A stretch of 64,000 nucleotides of DNA, from positions 39,274,458-39,338,457 of the forward strand of contig NC_088300.1 in NCBI RefSeq assembly GCF_032854445.1. The letters are read 5' to 3'. The DNA is from Liolophura sinensis (Eukaryota > Mollusca > Polyplacophora > Chitonida > Chitonidae). Under the pieces are notes generated by a model, which was given only the letters and a program-made list of their open reading frames with translations, did not search any database and was not told the DNA's origin. Numbering within the stretch: position 1 is the first letter of the stretch; the number at the start of each line of letters is the position of its first letter. This document shows, piece by piece, positions 1-7,872 of the stretch. The position numbers were made by a program, and so were the translations under genes.

Positions 1-1960
1 TATCTTTTAACTTTACCAGCATTCAAAACTCCTTTATACAGCGTTTTTCATCAAAAGTATTAATTTCATATATCCAGGCTGCTGTGCCCAGTAATTGTCC
101 GCGAAAGCCCTAAAAATAGGAAATACATGTACAGGTAACCCCGGGAAGAGTGTGAAACCATTTTGAACACACCATTTAAATGTGTAAAAATTTATTTTTT
201 TACAAATAGGCCTAGTGCCAACATATTTTTCCATATTTCCGATTGGTTAAATTATGGAAATGTCGTAAATTACAGCTGTACCGTAGTATCAATGTATCTA
301 TAGGCCTATAGCTATAAAACATTAAATTCAACTGTAGCAAACAAACTAGAATATTCATTGCACTGTTGAAACAGATAGCACACCTATCTCATTTATACGT
401 CACTTTCGCATTTCAAAAGGCCGTCATATTTTTTAACAGAAATGTCGCGGGATCTCGCACTACACGGGAGCTGGGTGCTAATTTTCACTCACCAACCTAT
501 GTTTCAACCTAGCGGCAGCACGCTTGCGACATTAAATATCTGTTTTATTGAAATTCTGCATTGGAAATCGTATCCCCATTCGCAATAACGTATAGTAAAA
601 ACAAGGTAGAAACTGAAAACAACAAGGAAAAAGTGTTACTTTAAAAGCTTGCCTTTTCATTGGCCGTGAAAAGAAGAAATTTCAAAGACCACCGAATCGG
701 TGCTAATTTGATCACGGCTGCTCTGTTGTGGCGAGTGTAGTGGCGCGTAATCCGAAATGCGAATGTCCCTTAGTGTCTTAATTCTTAGGCCTATTTCTTC
801 TTAATCAAACCCTACCCTATGGGTGTCATAGTAAAGTTGACCGAGAATTAGTTTTTTTATTAGTCTGATGACGCGGTATGAGGATCCCGTTACCAGAGAA
901 CTTATTATACATCGTCTATGATTGACATTTAGGCCTTTCCCCTCTTTATGTGGAAGTATGCTAAAGGACCATCGAGGCATGCTCTCGTTACATTTGTATA
1001 TAGGAGACACAACGATAATGATACAACATTCTTCATCTGCATCCCCAATACGACTAGTGCATCCCTGCATAGTAGTATCCATTGAATCATGGTTGTATAT
1101 GTAAAGCAGTAGACGTAATTTACAACAATTAAAGTTCGTCCACTAAGACTTCTTGAAGCTGACTAAAGCACATTGTCTCTAGGCCGACTGATCAAGGCAT
1201 CAAGTGTTCAGAACGACCCGTGAACAATTTCTGAAATTCTGTATGAAAATATATATGCATACATACATGTCGGATACATGCCTTTGCTGTCACACATGTA
1301 AAATCGTAAGTAAGAATAGGTATGACATAGAAAGCTGAAATCAGTTTGGAATATACGTACACTGTTGTACTACACATGTGATGTTCTAAAACACATTAGG
1401 CTATCTTACTAATTACCGACCCACCATATACACATCTGCGGAATTTCTTTTCCTCAAGACGACCTATAACTGATATTATGCCATTAATACATTGTACACA
1501 TGTTTATATGACAACAGTGCAAACTACATGTACGTGCATTACTTTGTTAATAGAGAACAATTTCATTATACTAGTAGCATTTCACAAATTTAAAAATGTT
1601 TCATTTGAGTCGCTTGTAAGTTTGTACGCCTTTGTGAAATTTATTACCTAGGTGACTGTAAAGTTCTACATTGAAGTAGAACCATTCGAATAGAACACTG
1701 ATATGTAATTTGTACAGAGAGCAATTGTCAATATTTAGAAAAAGAGGAATTACAAAGACTATGGAAATATTTTTGTATATTTATTTTTACTGGTTTATTT
1801 CAAAAAATCTTACAATTATTATTATTTCTGTCTTGTTTTCTGTATCCAATAAATTGGCGTGTGTGTATGCCTTATATGCCTCGTTCGAGAGATCTCCAGG
1901 CACCATACAGAAAGTTCCCTCCAGATACTAAAATACATGAACAATGTCTCCCCAGTAGAA
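1..1960. other. AT-rich intergenic DNA, no gene seen
   Basis: Many stops in all frames; the longest open frames are under 95 codons and several are altered by indels in the second unit (for example near 1213 and 1021). It contains TACATGTA-rich simple sequence and several AGGCCTAT motifs but no recognisable coding segment, RNA gene or mobile element. Confidence 0.6.
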
Positions 1961-2054
1961 GATGTAGCTAAATGAGATCAAGTGAGATGTTAAGCGTCCC
2001 TATGCATCCATTGTTGTATTCAAGGCATACCTTGCATTGTTCAATACGAACATT

Positions 2055-2246
2055 ATGGCAGACATTGACATTGGTGACCAGGCGTTCGACGACGCCCAAG
2101 AGGACAACATCATCGACGACGAACAGACCACTCTCCGTGCAGGTGGTGATGTCCAGATCGGGGTGGTTCCCGAGCAACAAACCTTGGATGTGGACCTCAA
2201 ATCCCAAGATGGAAGGCTGTTAGTGTTCACCGTGAATGAATATTAA
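2055..2246 (+). CDS. Small acidic cassette protein (63 aa)
   Basis: First gene of the cassette. I chose the ATG at 2055 because the open frame upstream of it has no other ATG. The product is strongly acidic in its first half (runs of D and E between residues 2 and 24), with no signal peptide or membrane segment. It ends 6 bp before the next gene. The function is unknown. It is identical in the second unit, so there is no evidence of decay or of selection. It could be a small structural or regulatory protein of the element. Confidence 0.45.
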   Translation: MADIDIGDQAFDDAQEDNIIDDEQTTLRAGGDVQIGVVPEQQTLDVDLKSQDGRLLVFTVNEY

Positions 2247-2252
2247 GATGTC

Positions 2253-2450
2253 ATGGCGAGGAAGTATCCTAACCTTACCCAACCCAAGCCCTATTACCCG
2301 GGTTTTATGATTGACGAAGAAGGGCGTCTGCGACTCAAGAAATACTCCGATCTGAACCTCACCAGCATAAACACAGGTGAACCGCTAGCCCTCTCAACAC
2401 TCGCCCAGAGAGGAGGGGTTGGTGTTGTTCGGAATAAGCTGGGCTTTTAA
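2253..2450 (+). CDS. Basic cassette protein, likely N-terminal part of an interrupted gene
   Basis: The ATG at 2253 lies 6 bp after the previous stop and opens 65 codons. The product begins with a Pro/Tyr-rich segment (MARKYPNLTQPKPYYPGF) followed by a charged stretch, and ends in LGF-stop at 2448-2450. The next open frame starts within the same region in another frame, and the reading frames between about 2440 and 2560 look protein-like in more than one phase. From memory, related invertebrate proteins carry this N-terminus fused to the coiled-coil protein that follows, so this is probably the 5' part of one gene broken by frameshift(s). The function is unknown; a virion or scaffold role is only a guess. 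Confidence 0.4.
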   Translation: MARKYPNLTQPKPYYPGFMIDEEGRLRLKKYSDLNLTSINTGEPLALSTLAQRGGVGVVRNKLGF

Positions 2451-2559
2451 AACTGGGGAAAGACAAGCCAGCCATCATTTCCTCCGGCAGCAGTCGCAGC
2501 CCTGGGGACTCAGAACTCGGAGTTCAGAACTCGGTGCCGTGGCCGTCGAGGCAGATACC

Positions 2560-3231
2560 ATGGAGCTGAAGGATTTAAACCAACCAGGGAAAAAGGCCGC
2601 TGATGCTGTCCACATAATGGAAACAAGCTTGACGGATAGTGAGGTCGAGCGGACTCTTTCAACGATAAACGACCCTCCTCTTCCCATGCGAGAACTTCTG
2701 GCGCTTGAGAAGGCACTGCAGACCTCGGAAGGCGAACACGCGAATAACCTCGCCAAGCTGTCAAGTCTCGATAAGGACATCGCAAAACAAAAACAGAAGT
2801 TGGAGGAGGCCACTGATGAATTCTCCCGGCGCCGGATCGCAGACCGGATAAGGAATCTCGAGGACGAGAGGGTGGCCCGGCTCGAAGCAGCCTCTTTAAC
2901 GGGTGAAGCCCTGCGCACGCAAATACACCGCATCCTACAGAAGGATACCACTCTGGCCGAGCGCGTCCGCACCCTCTTCCGGGAGCAGGGAATAACCGTG
3001 GTCTCCATTCTCACGGCAATTGGGATGGCGATCTCGACACTGGGGCTAGCGATAAAGTTGGCGCTGACTGGCGGGCCCGGCGGGGGCATCCAGCCAACGC
3101 CACCTCCATCCGACGGGCGTGGTCTTAAAGAATGGGTGAAAAAGCATCTTCAGTCCCTGGCGTTCACACCCTCATTGGCGCCAAGCTTCTGGTCCTCTGT
3201 GGCCATGACGATTTTGTCGCCACATGGCTGA
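2560..3231 (+). pseudogene. Coiled-coil / membrane-helix cassette protein, 3' end deleted
   Basis: The frame is open from 2419; the first plausible ATG is 2560. From that ATG, residues about 45-140 are charged and heptad-like (a long coiled coil ending in LFREQG), residues 145-170 form a hydrophobic helix, then a Gly/Pro linker (171-185) leads to a basic amphipathic segment (KEWVKKHLQSLA). At about 3166 the homologous sequence stops: a 387-bp deletion relative to unit 2 joins the frame to antisense sequence of the neighbouring leftward gene, so the last 22 or so codons to the TGA at 3229-3231 are not original. The lost part holds the C-terminal amphipathic helices and the transmembrane end. 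A coiled coil plus membrane-active helices would fit a capsid-associated membrane-disrupting protein, but that is inference. Confidence 0.5.
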
Positions 3232-4165
3232 TCTGCAGAAGCATGTCGCTGGGGGCCATATATAGGCCTATGCCATACACAAAGTCTACAGCGCTCCCGG
3301 CATACTGTAGCACGTCCTGGTAGCGGTTCGCGGCAAACTGTTTTTGCGCGCCGAAGGCTGTGCCCGTGCCTAGAATACACGCCCTTGTTTGCGCTTGGGC
3401 GCCTAAAACAGCCAACACGTATGTCCTGATGGAATCGTTTAGGCCTTCTACGCCCGGCTGCGTGAATCCTTGGCATTTGTCGACAATGAACGACGCCCAA
3501 GCCTCCTCGGCGTTCTGCTCGATGTAGTCGACGTGGAGCGCTGTAGGCTTTCCAGAGAACGACATCCTGCTCGGATCGAAGTTCCAATCACCAATGGGGC
3601 TGTAGCCCGTTCTCGTGACACAGTAATATGCCACTCCGAGGCCGTGATTCATCCCCCTGCGCCTCTAGTCTGTGTGCTTATCTACGTGGAACTCCCTACA
3701 AATCCTCTCATAGGCCCTCTCGTCGTAGGGGTTTTTGAATGTCGCCCACGCTCTGTCTTGCGGCAGGGGGGCCTGGATCTCTTCCAAGATTCGCCTATTT
3801 TGGTAATACGCATGGAACGTGTACAGGTCCCTTATTCGTTGGTCGGGGGCGAGAAGATGGCCTTTTGCAGAGACGCCACAGCCCGTGGTTGCGCACCAGA
3901 CCGCGAAGTTCACTTGGTTCTGCCAGAATTGCATAGGATTGGTGTTCCAGGCCCGAACAATTTTATTGTCGGTTATCTTTGGCAGCCGGTACTTGGCCAA
4001 CACATCTGTGAACTGGACTGGAAAGGCCTTCTTTTCATCGATGTAGATGTCAAATCGCGTGAGCTGCTCTGCGTGGATTTGGATACTATGAAATGCCCCG
4101 GCCTTGTAAGTGGCCTCTCTATTGAACCTGCAAGCCTCGCTGTTCATCGTGGCTAAAATGTTCAT
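3164..4165 (-). pseudogene. Leftward two-part cassette protein, copy 1 (TAG-split, C-terminus deleted)
   Basis: The first part runs from the ATG at 4165 (or 4147) to a TAG at 3665-3667. The second part, open in the same frame, restarts at an ATG 12 nt after the TAG (3652) and ends at 3164. Because the frame is continuous, this was almost certainly one gene of 330 or more codons with a single stop in the middle. The first half carries the motif QFWQNQVNFAVWC; the second half is rich in small and hydrophobic residues (LAVLGAQAQTR, FVYGIGLYMAPSD). Another frame overlaps the end and in unit 2 leads to a transmembrane tail, so a second, frameshift lesion near 3220 is likely. The tail is deleted here. 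No family name can be given with confidence; a capsid or other structural protein is a guess from context. Confidence 0.55.
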
Positions 4166-4916
4166 CACATTGACTGACATTCTAAATGGGGCACAGCACA
4201 CGCTGCCTCATGCCCTTAACAACCTCGATGGCCGCCTTAAAACCGCCCTTCGCGAGATAACATTCTACCCGGCCTGGGTGAATATCCCCTCCGGAGTGGG
4301 CTTCTTGTTTGAGGGCAAACGTGTTGAAGTGCCGACGGGCTACTACAATGTCTGTACGCTGGACAAGGACATATTCCGCCCGCATGGGGTTTCTCTGGGA
4401 TTGAATGAAGCCACGGGCCGCTTAGTCCTTACCCTCCCTAGAAATGCCTTCATAATACTCCAAGAGCTTGCCCCCATCTTAGGGTTCTCCGACGGGATGA
4501 CGCCCATAGGGGGGACTGTGGAGGGTGAAAAGCTACCTAACTTGGTCTCACACAAAGAAGTCTTCGTGCATTTAGATGACCTGAGCACCTCAGAAAACGT
4601 CAGAATAACCTCAGATTTCGGTGGCGGTTCCACACTACTTAAAGCCATCGCCGTGACTGGTGAAGGGATTAACTGCGGGAAGACGGTTTCATTTCCCAAC
4701 CCACAGTACAAAACCTTGCGCGCCGACTATATAACGCACTTGACCGTGGCACTTTTAGACAAAGACGGCAAGTATATGAGTATGGTGGACGCAGCTGGTC
4801 CCAGGTCTGTGTGCTTGTCTTTAAGCGACTTGGCAGATGTGTCGGAGTTCGAACTTCAAGGCCAGGAAGGTAAAATCTACGCCTTCCAGTTTCAAAGTGG
4901 CAAGTACAACCGCTAA
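4158..4916 (+). CDS. Cassette protein of 252 aa, probable structural protein
   Basis: The ATG at 4158 was chosen over an upstream GTG. It overlaps the 5' end of the leftward gene (ATG at 4165 or 4147), giving a head-to-head pair with a shared start region. The product opens MFITLTDILNGAQHTLPHAL, then ALREITFYPAWVNI and PTGYYNVCTLDKDIFRP. It alternates short hydrophobic and polar stretches as in a beta-rich protein, with no signal peptide or membrane helix. From memory, proteins with this N-terminus and the REITFYPxW motif recur in cnidarian virus-like loci, where a minor-capsid role seems likely; I cannot test that here. The frame is intact in both units with only two amino-acid changes (F or L near residue 54; D or E near residue 139), unlike its broken neighbours. 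Confidence 0.55.
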   Translation: MFITLTDILNGAQHTLPHALNNLDGRLKTALREITFYPAWVNIPSGVGFLFEGKRVEVPTGYYNVCTLDKDIFRPHGVSLGLNEATGRLVLTLPRNAFIILQELAPILGFSDGMTPIGGTVEGEKLPNLVSHKEVFVHLDDLSTSENVRITSDFGGGSTLLKAIAVTGEGINCGKTVSFPNPQYKTLRADYITHLTVALLDKDGKYMSMVDAAGPRSVCLSLSDLADVSEFELQGQEGKIYAFQFQSGKYNR

Positions 4917-5604
4917 AAAGATTACGGGGGGGGGGGAGGGGCAAGCAGAACCTGCCACGTTTGCTTCCCTTGAAGATGTCTCATCCACTGCAGAGCAAGA
5001 GCGCAGGAAGCCGTCTGAGGTGAATGAAGAACAAAATCTCTCATTAATTCGCTTTGAAAACCGCTTTGTTCTTACCAGAGCTCGCGACCCCGATTGGTTG
5101 ATAGATGTGAAGGTGACCCCGATGTCGGTCCAGGCCACTATGGCCGATGTGAAAAACGTTTTCAACTCCGGAACCTATTTCGTGTCGTACGTACCAGCCG
5201 GCAGCTGTTATCTAGATTGGGACAGAAGAGGCCGCTTCGTACTAATGTCGGGGCTGGGAGAGCCCGTGCGTCTTACCGCGCAAACCGATTTTAAGGCCGC
5301 ACTACCACTAAACCCTGGATCTATGCTTATCTTCGACCTCATACTTGGCGCGGGCAGTCGCCGTTGCACTTTGATTACCGGGTTGAAAATAAGGTGGCCT
5401 GCGGAGCACGATGCAAAGGATCTCAGACTTATGATCAAATTACCGGCCCAGGGCGACCCAGTCATCCGGAGCTCTCTCGAGGATATACAGGGGGGCGTTT
5501 TAAATCTCGATGCAATCTATTTAGAGTTCGGCATATGCCTTCGCCGCTTTCATGTTAGTAGTCCCGATGACAATTTAGAGCTAACCGACGTTATTGATTC
5601 GTAG
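4837..5604 (+). CDS. Cassette protein of 255 aa overlapping the previous gene
   Basis: Open from the ATG at 4837, so the first 27 codons lie inside the 3' end of the previous gene in another frame. No later ATG exists until residue 95, so the overlap is either real or the true start was lost. After a basic N-terminus comes a Gly-rich stretch encoded by an 11-G run (4926-4936), an acidic linker, and from about residue 70 a folded-looking domain (FENRFVLTRARDPDWLIDVKV, VSYVPAGSCYLDWD, LPLNPGSMLIFDLILG). No membrane segment or catalytic motif is visible. In unit 2 a 9-nt in-frame difference and a poly-G slip affect this gene. The function is unknown; a beta-rich structural protein is plausible. 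Confidence 0.5.
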   Translation: MCRSSNFKARKVKSTPSSFKVASTTAKKITGGGEGQAEPATFASLEDVSSTAEQERRKPSEVNEEQNLSLIRFENRFVLTRARDPDWLIDVKVTPMSVQATMADVKNVFNSGTYFVSYVPAGSCYLDWDRRGRFVLMSGLGEPVRLTAQTDFKAALPLNPGSMLIFDLILGAGSRRCTLITGLKIRWPAEHDAKDLRLMIKLPAQGDPVIRSSLEDIQGGVLNLDAIYLEFGICLRRFHVSSPDDNLELTDVIDS

Positions 5605-5614
5605 GACGGACAAT

Positions 5615-5920
5615 ATGGGGCGACTGTACCCGACGATCACGGATAAAGACTCCTTGGCCCCGACCGCGTCGACGATTATGGTTGAAAACCCCTTGGCCCC
5701 GACCGCGCACGCCCATCGCCTGCAGTATATCAGCGAAACACAGAGGCAGCTTGAATCTGAGCAAGATCTCCGCCGGGCCTTGTACAAAAAGTACCGGCGT
5801 GGTGTCTTGGCCACCGAGGCCCTTGATTCAGCCATGCTCACGGCCGGTTTGGGCCTAGGGGTTGCTGGCGTGGGGCTACTCACAACGATAATTGCAACCC
5901 CTGCTGTCTTGGCCATTTAA
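5615..5920 (+). pseudogene. Cassette membrane protein, N-terminal frame, copy 1 (early TAA)
   Basis: The ATG at 5615 lies 10 bp after the previous stop. The product has a polar N-terminus containing a repeated LAPTA motif (residues about 13-31), a charged helix (QRQLESEQDLRRALYKKYRRG), and a hydrophobic Gly/Ala/Leu segment (AGLGLGVAGVGLLTTIIATP) that looks like a membrane helix. In unit 2 the frame continues past a Met-Glu codon pair into AAALACG; here the corresponding bases read ATTTAA and stop the frame at 5918-5920. From memory the GVGLLxTIIAxPxxxxME pattern belongs to an uncharacterised membrane protein repeated in cnidarian genomes, normally continuous with the sequence now in the next frame. 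Confidence 0.5.
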
Positions 5921-5948
5921 GCTGCGGCCCTAGCTTGCGGTGTCTTAA

Positions 5949-6266
5949 ATGTCGCCAAAATTCGTTAGCCGCCGGCTTCACGCAAAGGCCAAGAAACATA
6001 ACGATATACGGCTGTTGGCCGAGGCCAAACTTAACAGCATCCGTGCGCAGTTATCTAAGGCATTATCTGATGGTGTTATTTCAGACGTAGAGTTCAAGCA
6101 AATCGTTCAGGAGTTCAAGAACTACTCTGATCTGAAGCAGGAGATACGCGCCAAGTCTCGTGAGGTATTCAACACTGTAGAGATCGATGAAAGCACGAAA
6201 AAACACCTTATAGATCGCGGCCGAAAACTAGCTCTGCAAGAGCTGAAAAACGCTCTTTCCGAATGA
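5949..6266 (+). CDS. Cassette helical protein (105 aa), likely C-terminal part of the membrane protein gene
   Basis: The ATG at 5949 opens 105 codons ending in TGA. The product is highly charged and helical (LHAKAKKHNDIRLLAEAKLN, ISDVEFKQIVQEFKNY, KKHLIDRGRKLALQELKN) without membrane segments. It overlaps or abuts the preceding frame in the +1 phase. The junction at GCCAAAATT suggests one gene with a one-base A-run insertion shared by both units. In the related proteins I remember, this helical domain follows the hydrophobic helix directly, giving a membrane-anchored protein with a long cytosolic or virion-internal helical tail. Confidence 0.5.
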   Translation: MSPKFVSRRLHAKAKKHNDIRLLAEAKLNSIRAQLSKALSDGVISDVEFKQIVQEFKNYSDLKQEIRAKSREVFNTVEIDESTKKHLIDRGRKLALQELKNALSE

Positions 6267-6274
6267 TGTTCTGG

Positions 6275-6317
6275 GGGGGTGCCCAGGGGGAACTTGTTTG
6301 GAACCAGGGCCACCCCC
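6275..6317 (+). other. GC-rich hairpin after the cassette
   Basis: GGGGGTGCCC is followed after about 22 nt by GGGCCACCCCC, a near-perfect inverted repeat 8 bp after the last cassette stop. It could shape the 3' end of a cassette transcript or mark the element edge. The unit 2 copy is at about 40948-40990. Confidence 0.4.
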
Positions 6318-6352
6318 ATGCTATGTCTCGAGAGCCCAGCGGTAAAAAAAAT

Positions 6353-6448
6353 CTGCCCGGTGTGGGGCTCGAACCCATGGTCCAAAAAAGCAAAAGGCCT
6401 GGTTTATAGCTCAACCTGTTACCAATTAATCACCACCCTAACGGCGGG
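6353..6448 (-). pseudogene. tRNA-like remnant
   Basis: On the minus strand a B-box-like GGGTTCGAGCCC (6365-6376) is followed by CACACCGGGCA, and upstream lies a D-arm-like GGTGATTAATTGGTAAC and a GCCCGCC that could pair weakly with the 3' end. The spacing is long and the stems are imperfect, so this is not a functional tRNA. It could be a degraded tRNA gene or the head of another SINE. Its position just beyond the cassette is notable. Confidence 0.3.
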
Positions 6449-6485
6449 CTCCGGATTTTTTTGCGCTAGCGACCCACCGTTAGGG
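6436..6485. repeat. Inverted repeat, 13-bp arms
   Basis: CCCTAACGGCGGG (6436-6448) and CCCACCGTTAGGG (6473-6485) are inverted copies with one mismatch around a 24-nt loop. The same structure is at 41108-41157 in unit 2. It may be a remnant terminal structure or part of the tRNA-like region. Confidence 0.5.
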
Positions 6486-6948
6486 GGGGTAATTGGCGCT
6501 GACACATCCCACCACCATTGGGCCATCTACAACACCCCTTGGTAAGGTCTCTCTGCCTCCGAAACTGTCGAAAGTTACAGAGATTCCTTAGAAGTGCATA
6601 GAGCCCGGCGCTATATGCAGGTAATGTATTCATATACTACATATACAGGAGACCAAATCCGGATTTGAGCTAACAAACATCCTGCATAAACACAATGTCT
6701 CCAATCCTCCTAAAAAATACTGGCTCTGATCAAACAAGACACGCTGAAAAAGACTGTCGGATTTATTTTTCATAAAAACCCGTAGTTTAAGCCCTATCCT
6801 GGGGAGAAAATCAGCTGAATCATCCTGTTGTGCAACACATCTGGCCTACATATAGGCTATACGCCTTATCTGTTAAATGCCAACTAGGGTCGCCTCATAT
6901 CATGTGTGTATGTAGGCTAGACTATAAATAAGCGTGTACGCCTTGCTG

Positions 6949-7157
6949 GGGAGGCGCCCAAGGGGGGGCCTCTATTTGTTCTGGGGAGGGCCCCCAAGGG
7001 GAGGGTGCGCCAGAACCTATAGTGTGTATACGCCTCGAGATGGCTGGGAGCCCCTATTTGCCAGGGGGAGGTGTTCAGGGAATGGGGGGTTGGGAGCCTC
7101 TATTTGTTATGGGGAGGGCCCAAGGGGGGGGGGGGTGCCAGAACCTATACTCTGCAT
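6949..7157. repeat. G-rich diverged tandem repeat, G4-prone
   Basis: Two related blocks share CCTCTATTTGTT, GGGGAGGGCCC and GCCAGAACCTATA and are offset by about 135 bp, with G runs of 5-12 between them. The dense runs of three or more G on one strand could form G-quadruplexes. G-run lengths differ in unit 2. No gene is supported. Confidence 0.5.
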
Positions 7158-7872
7158 ACTACTCGAATCGTATATGCATGTCGACGAAGCTATATGTGTA
7201 ATTGATGATAGTAAGCTGATAATCTGTAACGAAGACAACTTCATAACAAGTGCTTTCTATGTTCACAGGTCACCTTTGTATATAAAATGAGAGATTGCCA
7301 AGGTCACTAAAAAACAATCATGGAGGTTCCGACGAGAAGCACAATTGAAAGACTATGTGGATAGGCCTATAGACAGACTGGATCAGTTTTTTGGCCGCAA
7401 CTGTGAGCTTAGCATGAATTAATAATACGGATGAGAATGAAGCTGAAATGCCTTAGACTGTTTCCCATGACAATACTGTTGTCCATAAGAGGTTTTCAAC
7501 GGAGTAATCCTCCCTTCCATACTCTAACTGTTCATGGCGGAGACAATAAGAGAAAACATAGTCTAATGTTTTTGAAGACCTCGGTGGTACTTGCCTTTCA
7601 CTAATATGGCGCCGGAAATTTCGCCAATAACACGTCAGAATCGTTTGTTTACGCGGGGCACGCTAGTTTCATCCACCAATAAAGCTGACAAATACCAATC
7701 GACGTTGAACACTAAGCAAAAATCAAATGTAATCAGAGCTTATTTAATATTTAAAGTAATACAGTAGTCTTTTGTGCTTTTTAGAATGATATCGCATGTA
7801 GGTAAGACATTCGAAAAGCTCTAGTTTTACAGCATCTGTAAGGCAGTGTATATTGATTTCTACTGCTCAGTT
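7158..7872. other. Non-coding stretch between cassette and fucosidase remnant
   Basis: AT-rich DNA with no long frame conserved between units and no recognisable repeat. It lies upstream of the broken fucosidase exon 7 and may hold unrecognisable remains of that paralogue's earlier exons. The equivalent in unit 2 is 41831-42557. Confidence 0.4.

Larger units (their letters stand above)
2055..6266. mobile_element. Virus-like gene cassette, copy 1
   Basis: Six or more intronless genes are packed into 4.2 kb, with head-to-head and convergent overlaps and GC-rich codons unlike the AT-rich flanks. Order: two small rightward genes, a rightward coiled-coil/membrane protein, a leftward two-part protein, then rightward genes of 252, 255 and about 100+105 residues. 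This density and overlap is virus-like. From memory, similar uncharacterised proteins recur in many copies in cnidarian and other marine invertebrate genomes, which points to an integrated small DNA virus or Polinton/adintovirus-like element; that assignment is inference. No polymerase B, integrase, packaging ATPase or protease is visible, and no clear terminal inverted repeats were found. Several genes are broken, so this copy is probably a relic. Confidence 0.6.

Noticed and set aside
2475-3089. 204-codon minus-strand frame in the cassette
   Set aside because: Antisense shadow of the coiled-coil gene; composition (Ser/Arg/Cys-rich) is typical of a reverse-strand frame of GC-rich coding DNA.
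3470-4156. 228-codon plus-strand frame opposite the leftward gene
   Set aside because: Shadow of the leftward gene; it is interrupted in unit 2, whereas the leftward frames are the same in both.
4343-4711. 122-codon minus-strand frame
   Set aside because: Antisense of the intact 252-aa cassette gene with no features of its own.
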